Positions 16,716 through 27,261 of a stretch of 64,000 bases of DNA are shown piece by piece. The DNA is from Candidatus Lariskella endosymbiont of Epinotia ramella (GTDB lineage Bacteria; Pseudomonadota; Alphaproteobacteria; Rickettsiales; Midichloriaceae). The stretch lies in the NCBI RefSeq assembly GCF_964019805.1, contig NZ_OZ026472.1, positions 496,001-560,000 on the forward strand, given 5' to 3'. Positions within the stretch are counted from its first letter, which is position 1. The number at the start of each line of letters is the position of its first letter. A model generated the notes under the pieces. The model worked only from the letters and a program-made list of their open reading frames with translations, was not told where the DNA came from and did no database searches. Position numbers and translations under genes: made by a program.

Positions 16716-18339
16716 ATTGTAGCTTCTAATAAATCTATATCTATTAAGTGAGATAAATCTCTTGCATTAGCTAAATGTATTACAGTCACGCCAAATTTAT
16801 TTTTTTCATCTAACAATCTTTCGACTTCTTCCGGGAATGCAGCTACTAAGAATTTTAGAGAATCTGGTCTTGCTTGAGCGGCAGTATGTAGCACTGTGTA
16901 TCCATAAATATTTTTCACCGCAAGCAATCTTTCACCAAATGTATCTATCAATAGTTTCAGTGAATCGAAGTTGCGCTGAGCAGCGTAGTGTAATATTGTG
17001 TTATCAAGTGTATCTTGTAATAGAAGAATTTCTTCTCCAAATACATCTATAAGGAGTTTTAGGGAGTCTGGTTTATATTGTATAGCAAATTGCAAAGCTG
17101 TTTGGTTATATTTATTTACTATCTCAAACACTTTCCTGCCAAACTTCTCTATCAAGAGTTTGAATGAATTTACATTATACTCAGCAGCCCAGTGCAAAAC
17201 TGTATTTAAGTCATTATCCTTTATCTCAAATAATCTCTCTTCAAATGCTTCTATTAGTAGTTTTAGTGATTCTGGCGTATACTTTGTAGCCCAGTATAAG
17301 GCTGTACTTTCATCATTATTTACTACCTCGATCACTTCTTTTCCAAATGTATCTATCAGTAGTTTAAATGAGACTGGGTTTAAATGAGACTGGGTTTAAG
17401 CAAGCAGCTAGATGCGCTGCTGTATTTCCATTACTATTTTTCACTTCTATTGCTTTCTTTCCAAATCTCTTTATTAAGAGAGCAAGTGACGCTGGATTCT
17501 CAGCAGCTAAGTGAAATACTGATTCACCATCGATATTTTGCATTTCTGCTACTTTCTCTCCAAACTTTTCTATAAAGAGTTGTAGCGAGTCTGGATTGTA
17601 TCGAGCGGCCCAATGCAGAGCAGTGTTGCCATAATTATTTTCTATATAAAGTACCTTTTCCTCAAATGCATCTATCAGAAGTTTTAATGAGTCTTGACTA
17701 TATCGAGCAGCCCAATGCAGAGCAGTATTGCCGTAATTATTTTTTACATAAATTAGCTTTTCAACTTCTTCTTTAAATACTTCTATTAAGAGTTGGATTG
17801 AATTTGAGTTATGCTCTGCTGCAATATGTAGCACAGTATTGCCAGAACAGTTTTGCACATTTAACAACTCACCTACTTGTTCTTTAGATTTTTTTATCAA
17901 ATTTTCTAGAAGTTTTATATCTTTCTTAACTGCGTAATGTAATTCGTGATATGTTAAATTGCTCGATATATCTTCGCTTTTCATAAATTACTTCCTGCAA
18001 TCTGCATAATTTTAAGTTTAAAACAATAACCGCGAGATTTATTAGTATATTCAATAAATTATTGGATCAAGTTCAACATCAGTGTAGAGCCTTGCATCTA
18101 ATTTATTTTAATAAGAAGATATCAAAAGTATTATATAATTTTATGTTGTTGAATGTGGTCCAAAACATAAATCTTGCTATATTATGTAGAGATAATTTGA
18201 GAGTTATTGAGATGTTTTGAAGATGTTTGCCGCAAAAGAAAATAATAGATGAAATATAATATTATTTTATTGCTATAGATACTTAGTATCTCATAAAGCT
18301 ATGTTATAATCTTAGGTTTTTAAAAGCTTATAGGGCACT

Positions 18340-18545
18340 GTTTGCCAATTATTTTATCATTCACAACTTCTCTGAATATACGCTAAAATTGAGTTCAGAG
18401 CAGCTTTCCTAAAGTTTTTGAAAGACAAAATTCAACAATTTTTGTAGAATAAATATGCTGCGGCTGTTACTAAAGTGATAAAATAATACATATACTCGCC
18501 ATATCTTTTAAAATTTGCGCTTTTTAGAGCGTGCTATTGAGATCT
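18340..18545 (-). repeat. dispersed repeat family S
   Basis: Reverse complement aligns along its length with 48220-48430: shared blocks include GCGCAAATTTT or similar, CGAGTATAT, ATTATTTT, AAAATTGTTGAA and a GAAAGC..CTC stretch ending near GCCAATTATTTTAT. Non-coding. Confidence 0.55.
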
Positions 18546-18569
18546 GATGAAAAAAGTAGCAAATTATCA

Positions 18570-18735
18570 AAAATCTTATGTGTTTTATTAAGTAGTATTT
18601 GCTAGGTACAGCACAAATTATATATCCGCAACTGAGCGCAGAGCTGCGCCTAAAAGCTAATTTTTGTACACTCAACTTTCCGAACAATTTATTTGCATAT
18701 CAAATAGACTTTTGACGGACAGACTTCTTAGCTCT
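18570..18735 (-). repeat. dispersed repeat family R, partial
   Basis: Contains the reversed TATATCC..GAGC..CTAATTTTTGTAC block and the GACGGACAGAC end seen in other family R copies. Confidence 0.5.
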
Positions 18736-19433
18736 TTTTGAAGTCTAACTTCTTATGTATGCACTTACTTAAGGCAGCGTCTACATAATTTACCTGTGGT
18801 ATACACTTCTTTATATTGATGAAAAAGTCTGCCATACACTAAGGTTATAGAATATAGCAATACGTGATTAAAAAATATTCATGTATGATGTGATATAGAT
18901 TTACCTTTTACTACGCGTAAAATCCTTGCAAAGTTTTGATATGAATGAGATATTTGTACGAGGAAATTTTACGAGTTATATGCTTTTAAATGGCAACTAT
19001 AGATTGCTGCAACTTTTGTATTTCAAAATCAAGCAAAATATATAACTGGCTTCTATAAACTTGTAAACACAAAGGTTTCAGTGTAACTAGCTTTATCTTC
19101 TTAACATTACCTTGATATGTCGCGCAAGGTAAAGGCATGGCTCTGTTAACCAAGTAATTGTGCTGGCCAATTTCTTCGCAAATATATAAAAGTATCATGC
19201 GCAGAAATTAACCTGCACTCTAAAAAATCATGCATTGCAAATCTTCGCGCGTGCACTTATTAAGGGAGTGTCATGGCGATTGTGTTATATATTAATAGTT
19301 TGTTTTGTCATAATAGCTTGCACAGCACGTTGTTCAAAGAATCCTAAAACAAATTTCTTATAAAAACCTTGAACTATACAAAATAAAAACACTAAGATCT
19401 AAGGCAACTCACTTATTTTATCCATATAAAAAC

Positions 19434-21167
19434 ATGATATATTTGTTAAATGTTAGCTTTAAGCGCATAAGTCATTTATTAGCAATTATAATATTGCTCT
19501 TTTGCACTTATAGTTCAAGAAATGTTCATGCACATATCAAACAAGCAGCAGATGTTTCAGCAAGTACGATACTATTAGACAATCAATATGTAATAATAGT
19601 GAATTTCCATTTGAACAATGAATGGAAAATTTATAGTACACATCCTGGCGATACAGGCATGCCTCCTTCTATAGAATTACTTCGTAAAAACAAGATGGAT
19701 AAAGTTTTTATAAATGAAGTTATTTGGCCTCAAGCTAATAAATATGAAGAAGATGTTTCGGGTGAAGTGGTAACGTCATATGTTTATGATAAGGATTTCA
19801 GTATAATAGTAAAAATAGGGAAGGAAGAATATACAGCAACTCAAGATCTATCAATTATAGTAAAATATGCTGCTTGTAATGTAATTTGCGCTGTCTTTGA
19901 ACATAAAATAGATGTGGCGCTTCCTTCTAATCATGCAAATACTCAAGCTGCAGGTAAAATTGATGTTCTTGAAATATGTTTAATCATGTTTGGAGCAATG
20001 CTTGGCGGCTTTATACTCAATTTTATGCCATGTGTATTTCCAGTTCTTTCCATAAAACTATTTGGCATTATTAAACATAGCAAAAAAGAGCATAAAGTTA
20101 TTACGATGAACCTTTTATGTAATGCTATTGGTATTATATTAACATTTCTTATAATGGCAATAATTACTATATTATTTAAATCAGGAGGAAAGCTGATTGG
20201 GTGGGGAATACATTTTCAGTCACCAATCTTCTTAATTGTACTCATTATCATTATGGCGCTAGTTGCAAGTAATTTATGGGGTGATTTTGAAGTGAAATTA
20301 CCGAGTTTTATAAATAATAAATTTGGTCTCATAGAAATTAATAATGAGTATTTAGGCAGCGTTTTTTCAGGTGTTCTTGCTACAATACTTGCAACCCCAT
20401 GCACAGCTCCATTTTTGGCAACATCTCTTGCTTTTGCACTGAGTCAGAATTTTTTGATGATCCTACTGACCTATCTTTGTATAGGGCTTGGTATGGCTAT
20501 ACCTTATGCAGCGCTATCAATGAAGCCAGCACTACTTTCCAAGCTACCAAAACCTGGTAATTGGATGGAGCATACAAAAAAAATTATGGCTTGCTTTGTT
20601 TTGCTAACTATTTTGTGGCTTGTTTATATATTATCTTATCATTTTAATTTGCAATCCATAATTGCATTATGTTTTGGATTGTTTGTATTTCGAGTAGTGT
20701 TGATCAAATCTCACTATTTTAAAGCCGCTATACGCTATGTTGTTCTAACTTCTGTGATATTAGCTTTTTCGCTTTTATCATATTGTGTCAACGATAACGC
20801 AAAAGATGATCAAAATATCGATGCAATATGGGAAAATTTTGACGCTGATAAGTTACAGCGCTATGTAAATAACGGACAAACTGTTTTGATTGATGTAACT
20901 GCTAGCTGGTGTGTTACTTGTAAGGTAAATAAGATAATGATTTTGGATAATAAGGATGTAATAAACATGCTTAAAAAGAAAAATGTTTTATTAATGAGAG
21001 CAGATTACACGCATAGTAATCACGAGATATCAAAGTTTCTTGTAACTCATTCACAGCATGGAATTCCGCTAAATGTAATATATGGCCCTAAAAATCTTAC
21101 TGGACTAAAATTACCAATTGTGTTGACACGGGATATATTGTTTGAAGGAATTGCATCAGTTCAATAG
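19434..21167 (+). CDS. dsbD: thiol:disulfide interchange protein DsbD
   Basis: Transfers electrons from cytoplasmic thioredoxin across the inner membrane to periplasmic partners. 577 residues, the usual three-domain length. A signal-like helix at residues about 12-32 is followed by an N-terminal periplasmic domain with the Cys pair in YAACNVICAVFEH near 145. The membrane domain carries one Cys in NFMPCVFPVLSIKLF near 200 and the other in ILATPCTAPFLA near 322. The C-terminal thioredoxin domain has TASWCVTCKVNK near 493. All six functional cysteines are present. It stands alone between repeats. Confidence 0.93.
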   Translation: MIYLLNVSFKRISHLLAIIILLFCTYSSRNVHAHIKQAADVSASTILLDNQYVIIVNFHLNNEWKIYSTHPGDTGMPPSIELLRKNKMDKVFINEVIWPQANKYEEDVSGEVVTSYVYDKDFSIIVKIGKEEYTATQDLSIIVKYAACNVICAVFEHKIDVALPSNHANTQAAGKIDVLEICLIMFGAMLGGFILNFMPCVFPVLSIKLFGIIKHSKKEHKVITMNLLCNAIGIILTFLIMAIITILFKSGGKLIGWGIHFQSPIFLIVLIIIMALVASNLWGDFEVKLPSFINNKFGLIEINNEYLGSVFSGVLATILATPCTAPFLATSLAFALSQNFLMILLTYLCIGLGMAIPYAALSMKPALLSKLPKPGNWMEHTKKIMACFVLLTILWLVYILSYHFNLQSIIALCFGLFVFRVVLIKSHYFKAAIRYVVLTSVILAFSLLSYCVNDNAKDDQNIDAIWENFDADKLQRYVNNGQTVLIDVTASWCVTCKVNKIMILDNKDVINMLKKKNVLLMRADYTHSNHEISKFLVTHSQHGIPLNVIYGPKNLTGLKLPIVLTRDILFEGIASVQ

Positions 21168-21805
21168 TTTGCTTGTCGTTATGTGAGATAATACATGCGT
21201 AGGATCAGTAGATATAAGCTAGGAAGCTCATCTCAAGATCTTTATGAGTGGATGGACTTCCTGGCGCTTGCGCTGTTAATTTTTTTAGTCGTGCGCCAAA
21301 AGCCTCAGAAGAGGTATGAAATGCTGCCATAAGTGTCAAAATAGCGCTTTAAATCCGTAAGAAAATGTTATAAAAGACTCAAAAAACTTACGGATTTTGT
21401 GAAAGTAGCATCTGCTTAAGCATAGTGAGCTAATATATCAGAAAATTAGCATAGAGCCGCAGCTTTAGGCTAATTTTTATACATTTCACTTCTCCACAAA
21501 AATTTATTTGCCTAGCAAATCAATTTTTGGCGGATGGAAAATTTATCCTATACTTAGCAAATGCTACTTTAAGTGCTGCCAATAAAATCTATAAGGTCTT
21601 TGGCAATTTTGCCACTCTTTCTGCTGGATTTTTGGTGCATCATAGTTGCTTATAATTGCTTGCAGTCAAGATAAATCATATGTCCTTTAGAGTTATGATG
21701 GACAGACTATTTTGTCTTTGTGATAAATTTTAAGTCAGCCTATCCGTCAAAACCCCTTCAGCTTTGTTTTGATTGAAAGCTGAAGAGTTTGAAAAAATGA
21801 AGCGA
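21168..21805. other. intergenic region holding a full family R repeat
   Basis: No gene. A reversed, nearly complete family R copy fills 21285-21545. The module TTTCTGCTGGATTTTTGGTG with an AGAGTTATGA end follows at 21615-21710 and is also seen near 47225 and 62522. Confidence 0.5.
21285..21545 (-). repeat. dispersed repeat family R, near full length
   Basis: Reading on the minus strand: CCATCCGCCAAAAATTGATT, then an AAAAATTAGCC..GGCTAATTTT-type hairpin region, a TTTCACAAAATCCGTAAG..CTTACGGATTTAAAGCGC hairpin and a TTTTGGCGCACGAC end. The same order of modules recurs at 26817, 40370, 48958 and elsewhere. Confidence 0.7.
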
Positions 21806-22438
21806 TTAGAAGCGGAATCCTACACCTATGGCTATATTATGCGCAGTGAGAGAGGTGTTAAATTTTACATTTACATCTTTTAGATTGAGATTGCCTACCT
21901 TTATATCTCCCGTTAGCTCTTGCACTGTTTGTTCTTCTACTTTAGATTTTATAGACATAGAGAAGGTATAGCCAATATCAAGAAATATATTATTTGAGGC
22001 ATTATATATTATTCCAACTCCAACTGCAGCGGCAGGCAAATTTATCTTCTGCGACATAATACCATGATAACCAAGACCTGCTTTAATATAAGGAGAAAAC
22101 TGAGAAGTTGGGGTGAAGTTATATTGGCAGTTTACAAAGGCATTATACTTAACAGTGTGCGAATCGTTTTCTTTTCTGTAAAATACACCAAGATCAAGCT
22201 CCGTAGCAAAGCTCTGAGCGAAGTGGTATCCAATAGAAAATTTAGTTGCAGGCCCATTTATTGATGCGCTATCACTTACTGAGTTGACTGACGTTTTTCT
22301 ACTAAGAATTTCATAACCTGCGCTTGCTTTTACATAAAACGGCTTAAATTTGTTAGTTTTATCGCCATCAGCTAAAGCAGTTCCAGCAAGAATAGTTGCC
22401 GCAAGAGCTGCATATGAGATCATCCCAAGATTTTTCAT
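21806..22438 (-). CDS. outer-membrane beta-barrel protein, surface-antigen type
   Basis: 211 residues from the ATG at 22438, chosen because GGAAGG lies just upstream and the signal peptide MKNLGMISYAALAATILAGTA-LA follows directly; a longer frame begins at 22513. The mature part alternates polar and hydrophobic residues (for example FYVKASAGYEI, GLGYHGIM, FLDIGYTFSM) and ends in Phe (VGFRF), the usual outer-membrane insertion signal. It resembles the small porin-like or P44/Msp2-type barrel proteins of Rickettsiales and is a paralogue of the protein at 49406-50167. Confidence 0.75.
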   Translation of the reverse strand: MKNLGMISYAALAATILAGTALADGDKTNKFKPFYVKASAGYEILSRKTSVNSVSDSASINGPATKFSIGYHFAQSFATELDLGVFYRKENDSHTVKYNAFVNCQYNFTPTSQFSPYIKAGLGYHGIMSQKINLPAAAVGVGIIYNASNNIFLDIGYTFSMSIKSKVEEQTVQELTGDIKVGNLNLKDVNVKFNTSLTAHNIAIGVGFRF

Positions 22439-22986
22439 ATAACCTTCCATATTATTTATATATTGTAAATTGAAACATTCTGAATAAGAAGAAATTAGCA
22501 ATGTTTCGCACATGGAAACGCATGATAATGCGAATGAATCGCTTTTTCAAATGAATATGCATATATTCCGCATAAAATTTTTGCATATGTTGCTTATAAA
22601 TCACATAATATAAAATTTTTAGCTAATATATTATTGTTATATCTGTTTAATTTGGAGATTCTTAATAAATTCGCAGTATTTTAATGCCACTGCTGCTGAT
22701 ATAAATATAGTATATTGCATATATTAAAATCTTGTTCAGAGAAAATTTATGCGTTATAGCAATGCAACAGTAGGCACTGCCTGTAAAATCAGGCATAATA
22801 ATTTTTTTAGAATAGTCTCATAAAGAAGTAGCATTCTGATGATGACCAATTTTGAAAAATATGATGAATATAATCTAAAAGTATTAATGGCAAATGATTA
22901 GACATCAGATACTTGTAATAAAAAGACTTGAGTCCTATATTAATTATAAAAGCACGAAGTCTTAACAAATTTTTTGGTTTTGAGTT
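22439..22986. other. divergent intergenic region between an outer-membrane protein and clpB
   Basis: AT-rich. It must hold promoters for both directions. A small fragment at 22770-22800 (GGCACTGCC..AATCAGGC) resembles the type 2 miniature element. No heat-shock promoter could be assigned with confidence. Confidence 0.35.
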
Positions 22987-25569
22987 ATGGATTTAGAAAA
23001 ATTTACAGATAATAGTAAAGCTGCTATTCAACAAGCGCATGTCTCAGCTGTTTCAATGGGAAATCAGCAGCTTACGCCAGAACATCTAATGGAAGCATTG
23101 CTAAAATCTGGAGATTCCGTTGTGTTGCAGTTGCTTTCTGTTTGTTCTATATCTCCAGAACTTATTCAATCTAAAATCAGTGAAGCGCTAGGTAAGCTCC
23201 CAAAGATCAGCGGAAGCGGTGCAAGCGGTCAGGTTTTTATATCGCAAGATATGGCAAAAGTGCTGAAAAAAGCTGAAGAACTAGCATCAACTCATGGCGA
23301 TTCATTCATAACAACTGAGCGCTTACTGCAAGCTATGGCAGAAGAGAAGGGAAGTAATATACAAAACATCTTAGATTCCTCTGGCTTAAACAGCAAAAAA
23401 CTTGAATCTGCAATAAACAACTTGAGGCGCGGTAGAGTGGCAGATTCTCCAAATGCTGAGCAAACTTTCGATGCAATAAGGAAATATGCAAAAGATGTTA
23501 CAGCACTTGCTGCATCAGGTAAGCTAGACCCTGTCATAGGAAGAGATGAAGAGATTAGACGTACCATTCAAGTGCTTTCTCGTAGAACAAAAAATAATCC
23601 TATACTTATAGGTGAACCAGGAGTAGGAAAGACAGCAATTATAGAAGGTCTTGCACAGAGAATTATAATGGGAGATGTCCCTGAAAGTTTAAAGAATGTA
23701 AAATTGATGGCGCTAGATCTTGGCGCGCTGATAGCTGGAGCAAAATTCCGCGGTGAGTTTGAGGAAAGGCTCAAGGCTGTGCTAAATGAAATTACACAAG
23801 CTAGTGGCGAGATAGTCTTGTTTATAGATGAAATGCATACTCTTGTCGGTGCTGGAGCTGCAGAAGGCTCTATGGACGCATCAAACTTACTGAAACCTGC
23901 TCTAGCCAGGGGAGATCTGCACTGTGTTGGCGCAACCACCCTTGGCGAATATAAGAAATATATAGAAAAAGATGCAGCTCTTGCAAGAAGATTTCAACCT
24001 GTCTATGTTAGTGAGCCAACTGTTGCAGATACAATTTCAATACTTAGAGGACTCAAGGAAAAATATGAAGTGCATCATGGAATACGAATTAATGATAGCG
24101 CAATAATTGCTGCTGCTACTCTTGCAAGCAGATACATAACAGATAGATTCCTTCCAGACAAAGCTATAGACTTGATAGATGAAGCTGCAAGCCGTTTAAG
24201 AATGCAAGTTGATAGTAAACCAGAGAAAATAGATGAACTCGATCGAAAAATTATACAGCTCAAAATAGAAGAAATGGCGCTTTCTAAGGAGGAGGATGAA
24301 GTTTCAAAAGAGAGACTAAAAAATCTTAGAAGTGAGCTTCAAAAGATGGAATCCGAATCTATGGATCTGACTAGCAAGTGGCAAAGCGAGAAATTAAAAA
24401 TCAATGAGCTGAAAGCTCTAAAAGAGAAACTGGATTCCGCTAGAATGTCGCTTGAGTCTGCTCAACGTTCAGGTGACTTAAATAAAGCTGGAGAAATAAT
24501 GTATGGAGTTATTCCTGAACTCGAGCAAAAAATAAAAGAATCTTCTGAAGCAAAGAAAAATATCATGTTGCAAGAATCCATATCTGATGCTGAAATTGCA
24601 TCGATCGTATCAAGATGGACAGGTATTCCAGTAGATAAGATGTTGACCTCAGAGCGGGATAAACTCCTTAATATGGAGCAATATTTGGAGAAATATGTTG
24701 TTGGGCAGCATGCTGCTGTGGAATCTGTTAGTAACGCAGTGAAACGTGCAAGATCTGGAATTGCAGATCAAGAGAAGCCAATTGGTTCATTCTTGTTTTT
24801 GGGGCCAACTGGTGTTGGCAAAACTGAACTTACAAAAGCGCTTGCCATCTTTTTGTTTGACGATAAAAAAGCAATCGTCAGAATAGATATGTCAGAATAT
24901 ATGGAAAAACATGCTGTTGCTAGGTTAATAGGAGCACCTCCTGGATATGTTGGCTATGAAGAAGGTGGTGTTTTGACTGAAGCAGTGCGAAGAAGGCCAT
25001 ATCAAGTTATTTTATTTGATGAGGTTGAAAAAGCACATCCTGAGGTGTTTAATATACTACTGCAAATGCTAGATGAGGGTAGACTTACAGATAGTAAAGG
25101 TCGCACTGTTGATTTTAGAAATACTCTTATTATTCTTACTTCTAACCTTGGAGCGGAAATTATCGCAGGACTACAGGAAAATGAGTCCATAGAGATGGCA
25201 AAGACTGGAGTAATGGAGGCTGTAAAGAGGTCTTTTAAGCCAGAGTTCATAAATAGGTTAGATGAGATAATACTATTTAACAGACTGAAGCAGTCAGATA
25301 TGAGCGCAATAGTTGATATACAGCTCGCCAAACTTTCTGCGCTATTAATGCAGCAGAATATAAGCGTAACATTTGATGACAACTTAAAAAAATGGCTTGC
25401 AGATAGGGGTTATGATCCAACTTTTGGTGCAAGGCCACTAAAGAGGGTGATACAGCAGTATCTGCAAAATAAATTAGCAGAAAAGATTTTATCAGGAGAA
25501 ATTAAAGAAAACAGTAGTATAAATGTATATATGAATGATGAGAGTTTGGTAGATATTAAGAATAACTAG
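22987..25569 (+). CDS. clpB: ATP-dependent disaggregase ClpB
   Basis: Hsp104-type hexameric chaperone that pulls polypeptides out of aggregates together with DnaK. 860 residues, full length. N-terminal Clp_N repeats (residues 1-145), nucleotide-binding domain 1 with Walker [10 protein letters not shown] near 207 and Walker [12 protein letters not shown] near 277, a middle coiled-coil domain about 400-525 (present in ClpB and absent from ClpA), then domain 2 with [13 protein letters not shown] near 606 and [12 protein letters not shown] near 676. Monocistronic in appearance. Confidence 0.97.
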   Translation: MDLEKFTDNSKAAIQQAHVSAVSMGNQQLTPEHLMEALLKSGDSVVLQLLSVCSISPELIQSKISEALGKLPKISGSGASGQVFISQDMAKVLKKAEELASTHGDSFITTERLLQAMAEEKGSNIQNILDSSGLNSKKLESAINNLRRGRVADSPNAEQTFDAIRKYAKDVTALAASGKLDPVIGRDEEIRRTIQVLSRRTKNNPILIGEPGVGKTAIIEGLAQRIIMGDVPESLKNVKLMALDLGALIAGAKFRGEFEERLKAVLNEITQASGEIVLFIDEMHTLVGAGAAEGSMDASNLLKPALARGDLHCVGATTLGEYKKYIEKDAALARRFQPVYVSEPTVADTISILRGLKEKYEVHHGIRINDSAIIAAATLASRYITDRFLPDKAIDLIDEAASRLRMQVDSKPEKIDELDRKIIQLKIEEMALSKEEDEVSKERLKNLRSELQKMESESMDLTSKWQSEKLKINELKALKEKLDSARMSLESAQRSGDLNKAGEIMYGVIPELEQKIKESSEAKKNIMLQESISDAEIASIVSRWTGIPVDKMLTSERDKLLNMEQYLEKYVVGQHAAVESVSNAVKRARSGIADQEKPIGSFLFLGPTGVGKTELTKALAIFLFDDKKAIVRIDMSEYMEKHAVARLIGAPPGYVGYEEGGVLTEAVRRRPYQVILFDEVEKAHPEVFNILLQMLDEGRLTDSKGRTVDFRNTLIILTSNLGAEIIAGLQENESIEMAKTGVMEAVKRSFKPEFINRLDEIILFNRLKQSDMSAIVDIQLAKLSALLMQQNISVTFDDNLKKWLADRGYDPTFGARPLKRVIQQYLQNKLAEKILSGEIKENSSINVYMNDESLVDIKNN

Positions 25570-25966
25570 CATGTTTATATTGTACTCTTGGTTGCTGTTT
25601 AAGTTGTGAAAAATTTTCGATTTTTTATCTGTATGCAGTGTACAAATGCTTAGTGTCGTGGTACTTTCTTGAGTATTATAATGTCGAGTTTATACCTTGA
25701 TACTTCTATTTGTAATAGTGAGAGACAAGCTTGACATTTTATAAGCACTGAGCTTTTCTCTATATATAAGTTTTTGATGATGCTAAACTACTTTTTTCCA
25801 TTTTAGAAATACTGTGTTAGCTTCAGTTTTGACTTACTCGCTTGCTTTTTAGTTTGTCTACTTATCATTTTGTTATAGTGGTAATAATTATTTGTGCTTT
25901 TGTTGTAAACGCAGCAAGCATAAACTCTGGGCCAGTTGGTACGTGTGTTTATTATGTAAATATAAT
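25570..25966. other. intergenic region before petC
   Basis: About 400 bases with no recognisable gene. In most alphaproteobacteria petA and petB would be expected directly upstream of petC; neither is present here. A TTG-started extension of the petC frame reaches 25892 but reads as non-family sequence. Confidence 0.4.
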
Positions 25967-26764
25967 ATGTATATGCTGAACTTGTTTTCTATAAGTGTCA
26001 GAGCTTTGTTCTGCTTCTTTTTTATTGCTTGTTGTGCATTTAGTATATCACTGGCAAGTGAACATATAGAATTGAAGAAGGAGAAATGGAAATTCGATGG
26101 GCCATTTGGAACATTTGATAGACAGGCAATTCAAAGGGGTTTGAAAGTATATAGGGAAGTTTGTTCTGCTTGTCATGCGGTAAGCAGACTATCATTTAGA
26201 AATCTAATGGAAATCGGTTTTTCCAAAGAAGAAGCTGATTCGATAGCATCAGATTATACTGTTGAAGATGGGCCAGATGATTCAGGCGCGATGTTTCAAA
26301 GACCAGCTAAAATTTTTGATCACCTGCCTGGTCCTTTCGAAAATGAGAAGGCTGCAAGAGCTGCGAATAATGGTGCATACCCTCCAGATTTATCGCTGAT
26401 TATTAAAGCAAGGGAAGGGGATGCAGATTATGTTTATTCCATACTGACTGGATATAAAAAAGATGTTCCACCTTCAATTGTGCTTGGAGATGGTATGCAT
26501 TACAATCCTTACTTTCAGTCAGAGCAAATCGCAATGCCTCCTCCACTTTTATCTGACGGACAGGTTTACTATACAGATGGAACAAATCCAACGATTGATC
26601 AAATGGCCCGGGATGTTGTAAATTTTTTGCAGTGGGTTGCTGAACCTGAGATGGAACAGCGTAAATCTCTTGGTGTGAGAGTGATTATCTTTACAATAAT
26701 ATTTACTCTTATCATGTATCTTGCGAAGAGGCGTATATGGTCCAGACTTCATAAAAAAGATTGA
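25967..26764 (+). CDS. petC: cytochrome c1 of the bc1 complex
   Basis: Haem-c subunit of complex III, which passes electrons from the Rieske protein to cytochrome c. The ATG at 25967 (or the one two codons later) is chosen because a signal peptide follows. Covalent haem site CSACH near residue 55, with SRLSFRNLMEIGFS after it. The axial Met lies in QIAMPPPLLSDGQ near 190. A C-terminal anchor helix (VIIFTIIFTLIMYLAKRR) ends the protein. About 265 residues, normal for the family. Found without petA or petB beside it. Confidence 0.93.
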   Translation: MYMLNLFSISVRALFCFFFIACCAFSISLASEHIELKKEKWKFDGPFGTFDRQAIQRGLKVYREVCSACHAVSRLSFRNLMEIGFSKEEADSIASDYTVEDGPDDSGAMFQRPAKIFDHLPGPFENEKAARAANNGAYPPDLSLIIKAREGDADYVYSILTGYKKDVPPSIVLGDGMHYNPYFQSEQIAMPPPLLSDGQVYYTDGTNPTIDQMARDVVNFLQWVAEPEMEQRKSLGVRVIIFTIIFTLIMYLAKRRIWSRLHKKD

Positions 26765-26816
26765 GTGCCTATAGCAATTGAAACGAATGATATTAGATGA
26801 CTAAGTATAAGATGTT

Positions 26817-27079
26817 ATTTTGTCCATCCGCCAAAAATTGATTTGCGCAAGCAAATAAATTTTTATGGAGAAGTGAAATGTGCAAAAATTAGCTCAGGAT
26901 TCGGCAATGTGCTAATTTTTGGATATATTAATTTGTCCTGTGCCGCGCGCAAAAACACTGCTTTCACAAAATCCGTAAGATTTTTGCGTTTATTATAACA
27001 TTTTCTTACGGATTTAAAGCGCTATTTTGACACTCGGGGTGCTATTTCATGCTTGTTTTGAGACTTTTGGTGCGCGTAC
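26817..27079 (+). repeat. dispersed repeat family R, near full length
   Basis: Begins GTCCATCCGCCAAAAATTGA. It includes a CAAAAATTAGCTC..GTGCTAATTTTTGG hairpin, a CCTGTGC..CACTGCTTTCACAAAATCCG stretch, and TCCGTAAG..CTTACGGATT forming a second hairpin, then a GTGCGCGTAC end. The miniature IS630 element begins immediately after. Confidence 0.7.
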
Positions 27080-27220
27080 TATAGCCAACTAACTATAAAA
27101 TAGTTATAAAAGAAGGAAAAAGGAAATGTTAAAAAGATGTCGTATTCATTAGATTTTCGTCTAAAAATTGCTCAATTGATGAACTGTTCTCTATAATTAT
27201 TTTATAGTTAGTTGGCTATA
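27080..27220. mobile_element. internally deleted IS630-family element
   Basis: 141 bp with perfect 23-bp inverted ends (27080-27102 and 27198-27220, inner motif AGCCAACTAACTATAAAA) and TA at both outer edges, the IS630 target. Inside, GGAAAAAGGAAATG leads into a frame reading MSYSLDFRLKIAQLM at 27137, which is the typical N-terminus of an IS630-family transposase, and then stops. The rest of the transposase gene is deleted, so this is a non-autonomous derivative. The full parent is not in the window; the IS630 copy at 31464 has different termini. Confidence 0.75.
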
Positions 27221-27261
27221 GTATACAAATTAATTCACGCAATTATATGAAGTCATTATCA

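Larger units (their letters stand above)
15801..17984 (-). pseudogene. ankyrin-repeat protein, frameshifted and with IS5 near its stop codon
   Basis: The leftward gene starts at ATG 17984 (AGGAAG 6-7 bases upstream). It encodes about a dozen ankyrin repeats of roughly 34 residues, each with GNTALHWAARY and SLKLLIDAF type motifs. At 17362-17395 a 16-bp tandem duplication (GTTTAAATGAGACTGG twice) shifts the frame; removing one copy restores SFKLLIDTFGK. IS5 copy 3 then lies five codons before the stop: without it the protein would end EATISNN. Ankyrin proteins of intracellular bacteria commonly bind host proteins. Currently it gives two ORFs, 17984-17364 and 17335-16658. Confidence 0.85.
17985..19433. 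other. long intergenic region with dispersed repeats
   Basis: 1.45 kb without a convincing gene. It contains a reversed family S repeat (18340-18545) and a reversed family R fragment (18570-18735), then a degenerate AGACTTCTT palindrome and a GTGCACTTA..AAGGCAG fragment near 18720-18775. A 70-codon minus-strand frame at 19198-18986 has no recognisable features. The dsbD promoter should lie in the last 200 bases. Confidence 0.45.

Noticed and set aside
18986..19198. 70-codon minus-strand ORF
   Set aside because: No family resemblance and no ribosome binding site; it lies in repeat-rich non-coding DNA.
23292..25382. Several antisense ORFs within clpB
   Set aside because: They are shadows of a highly conserved coding sequence and are Ser/Leu-rich artefacts.
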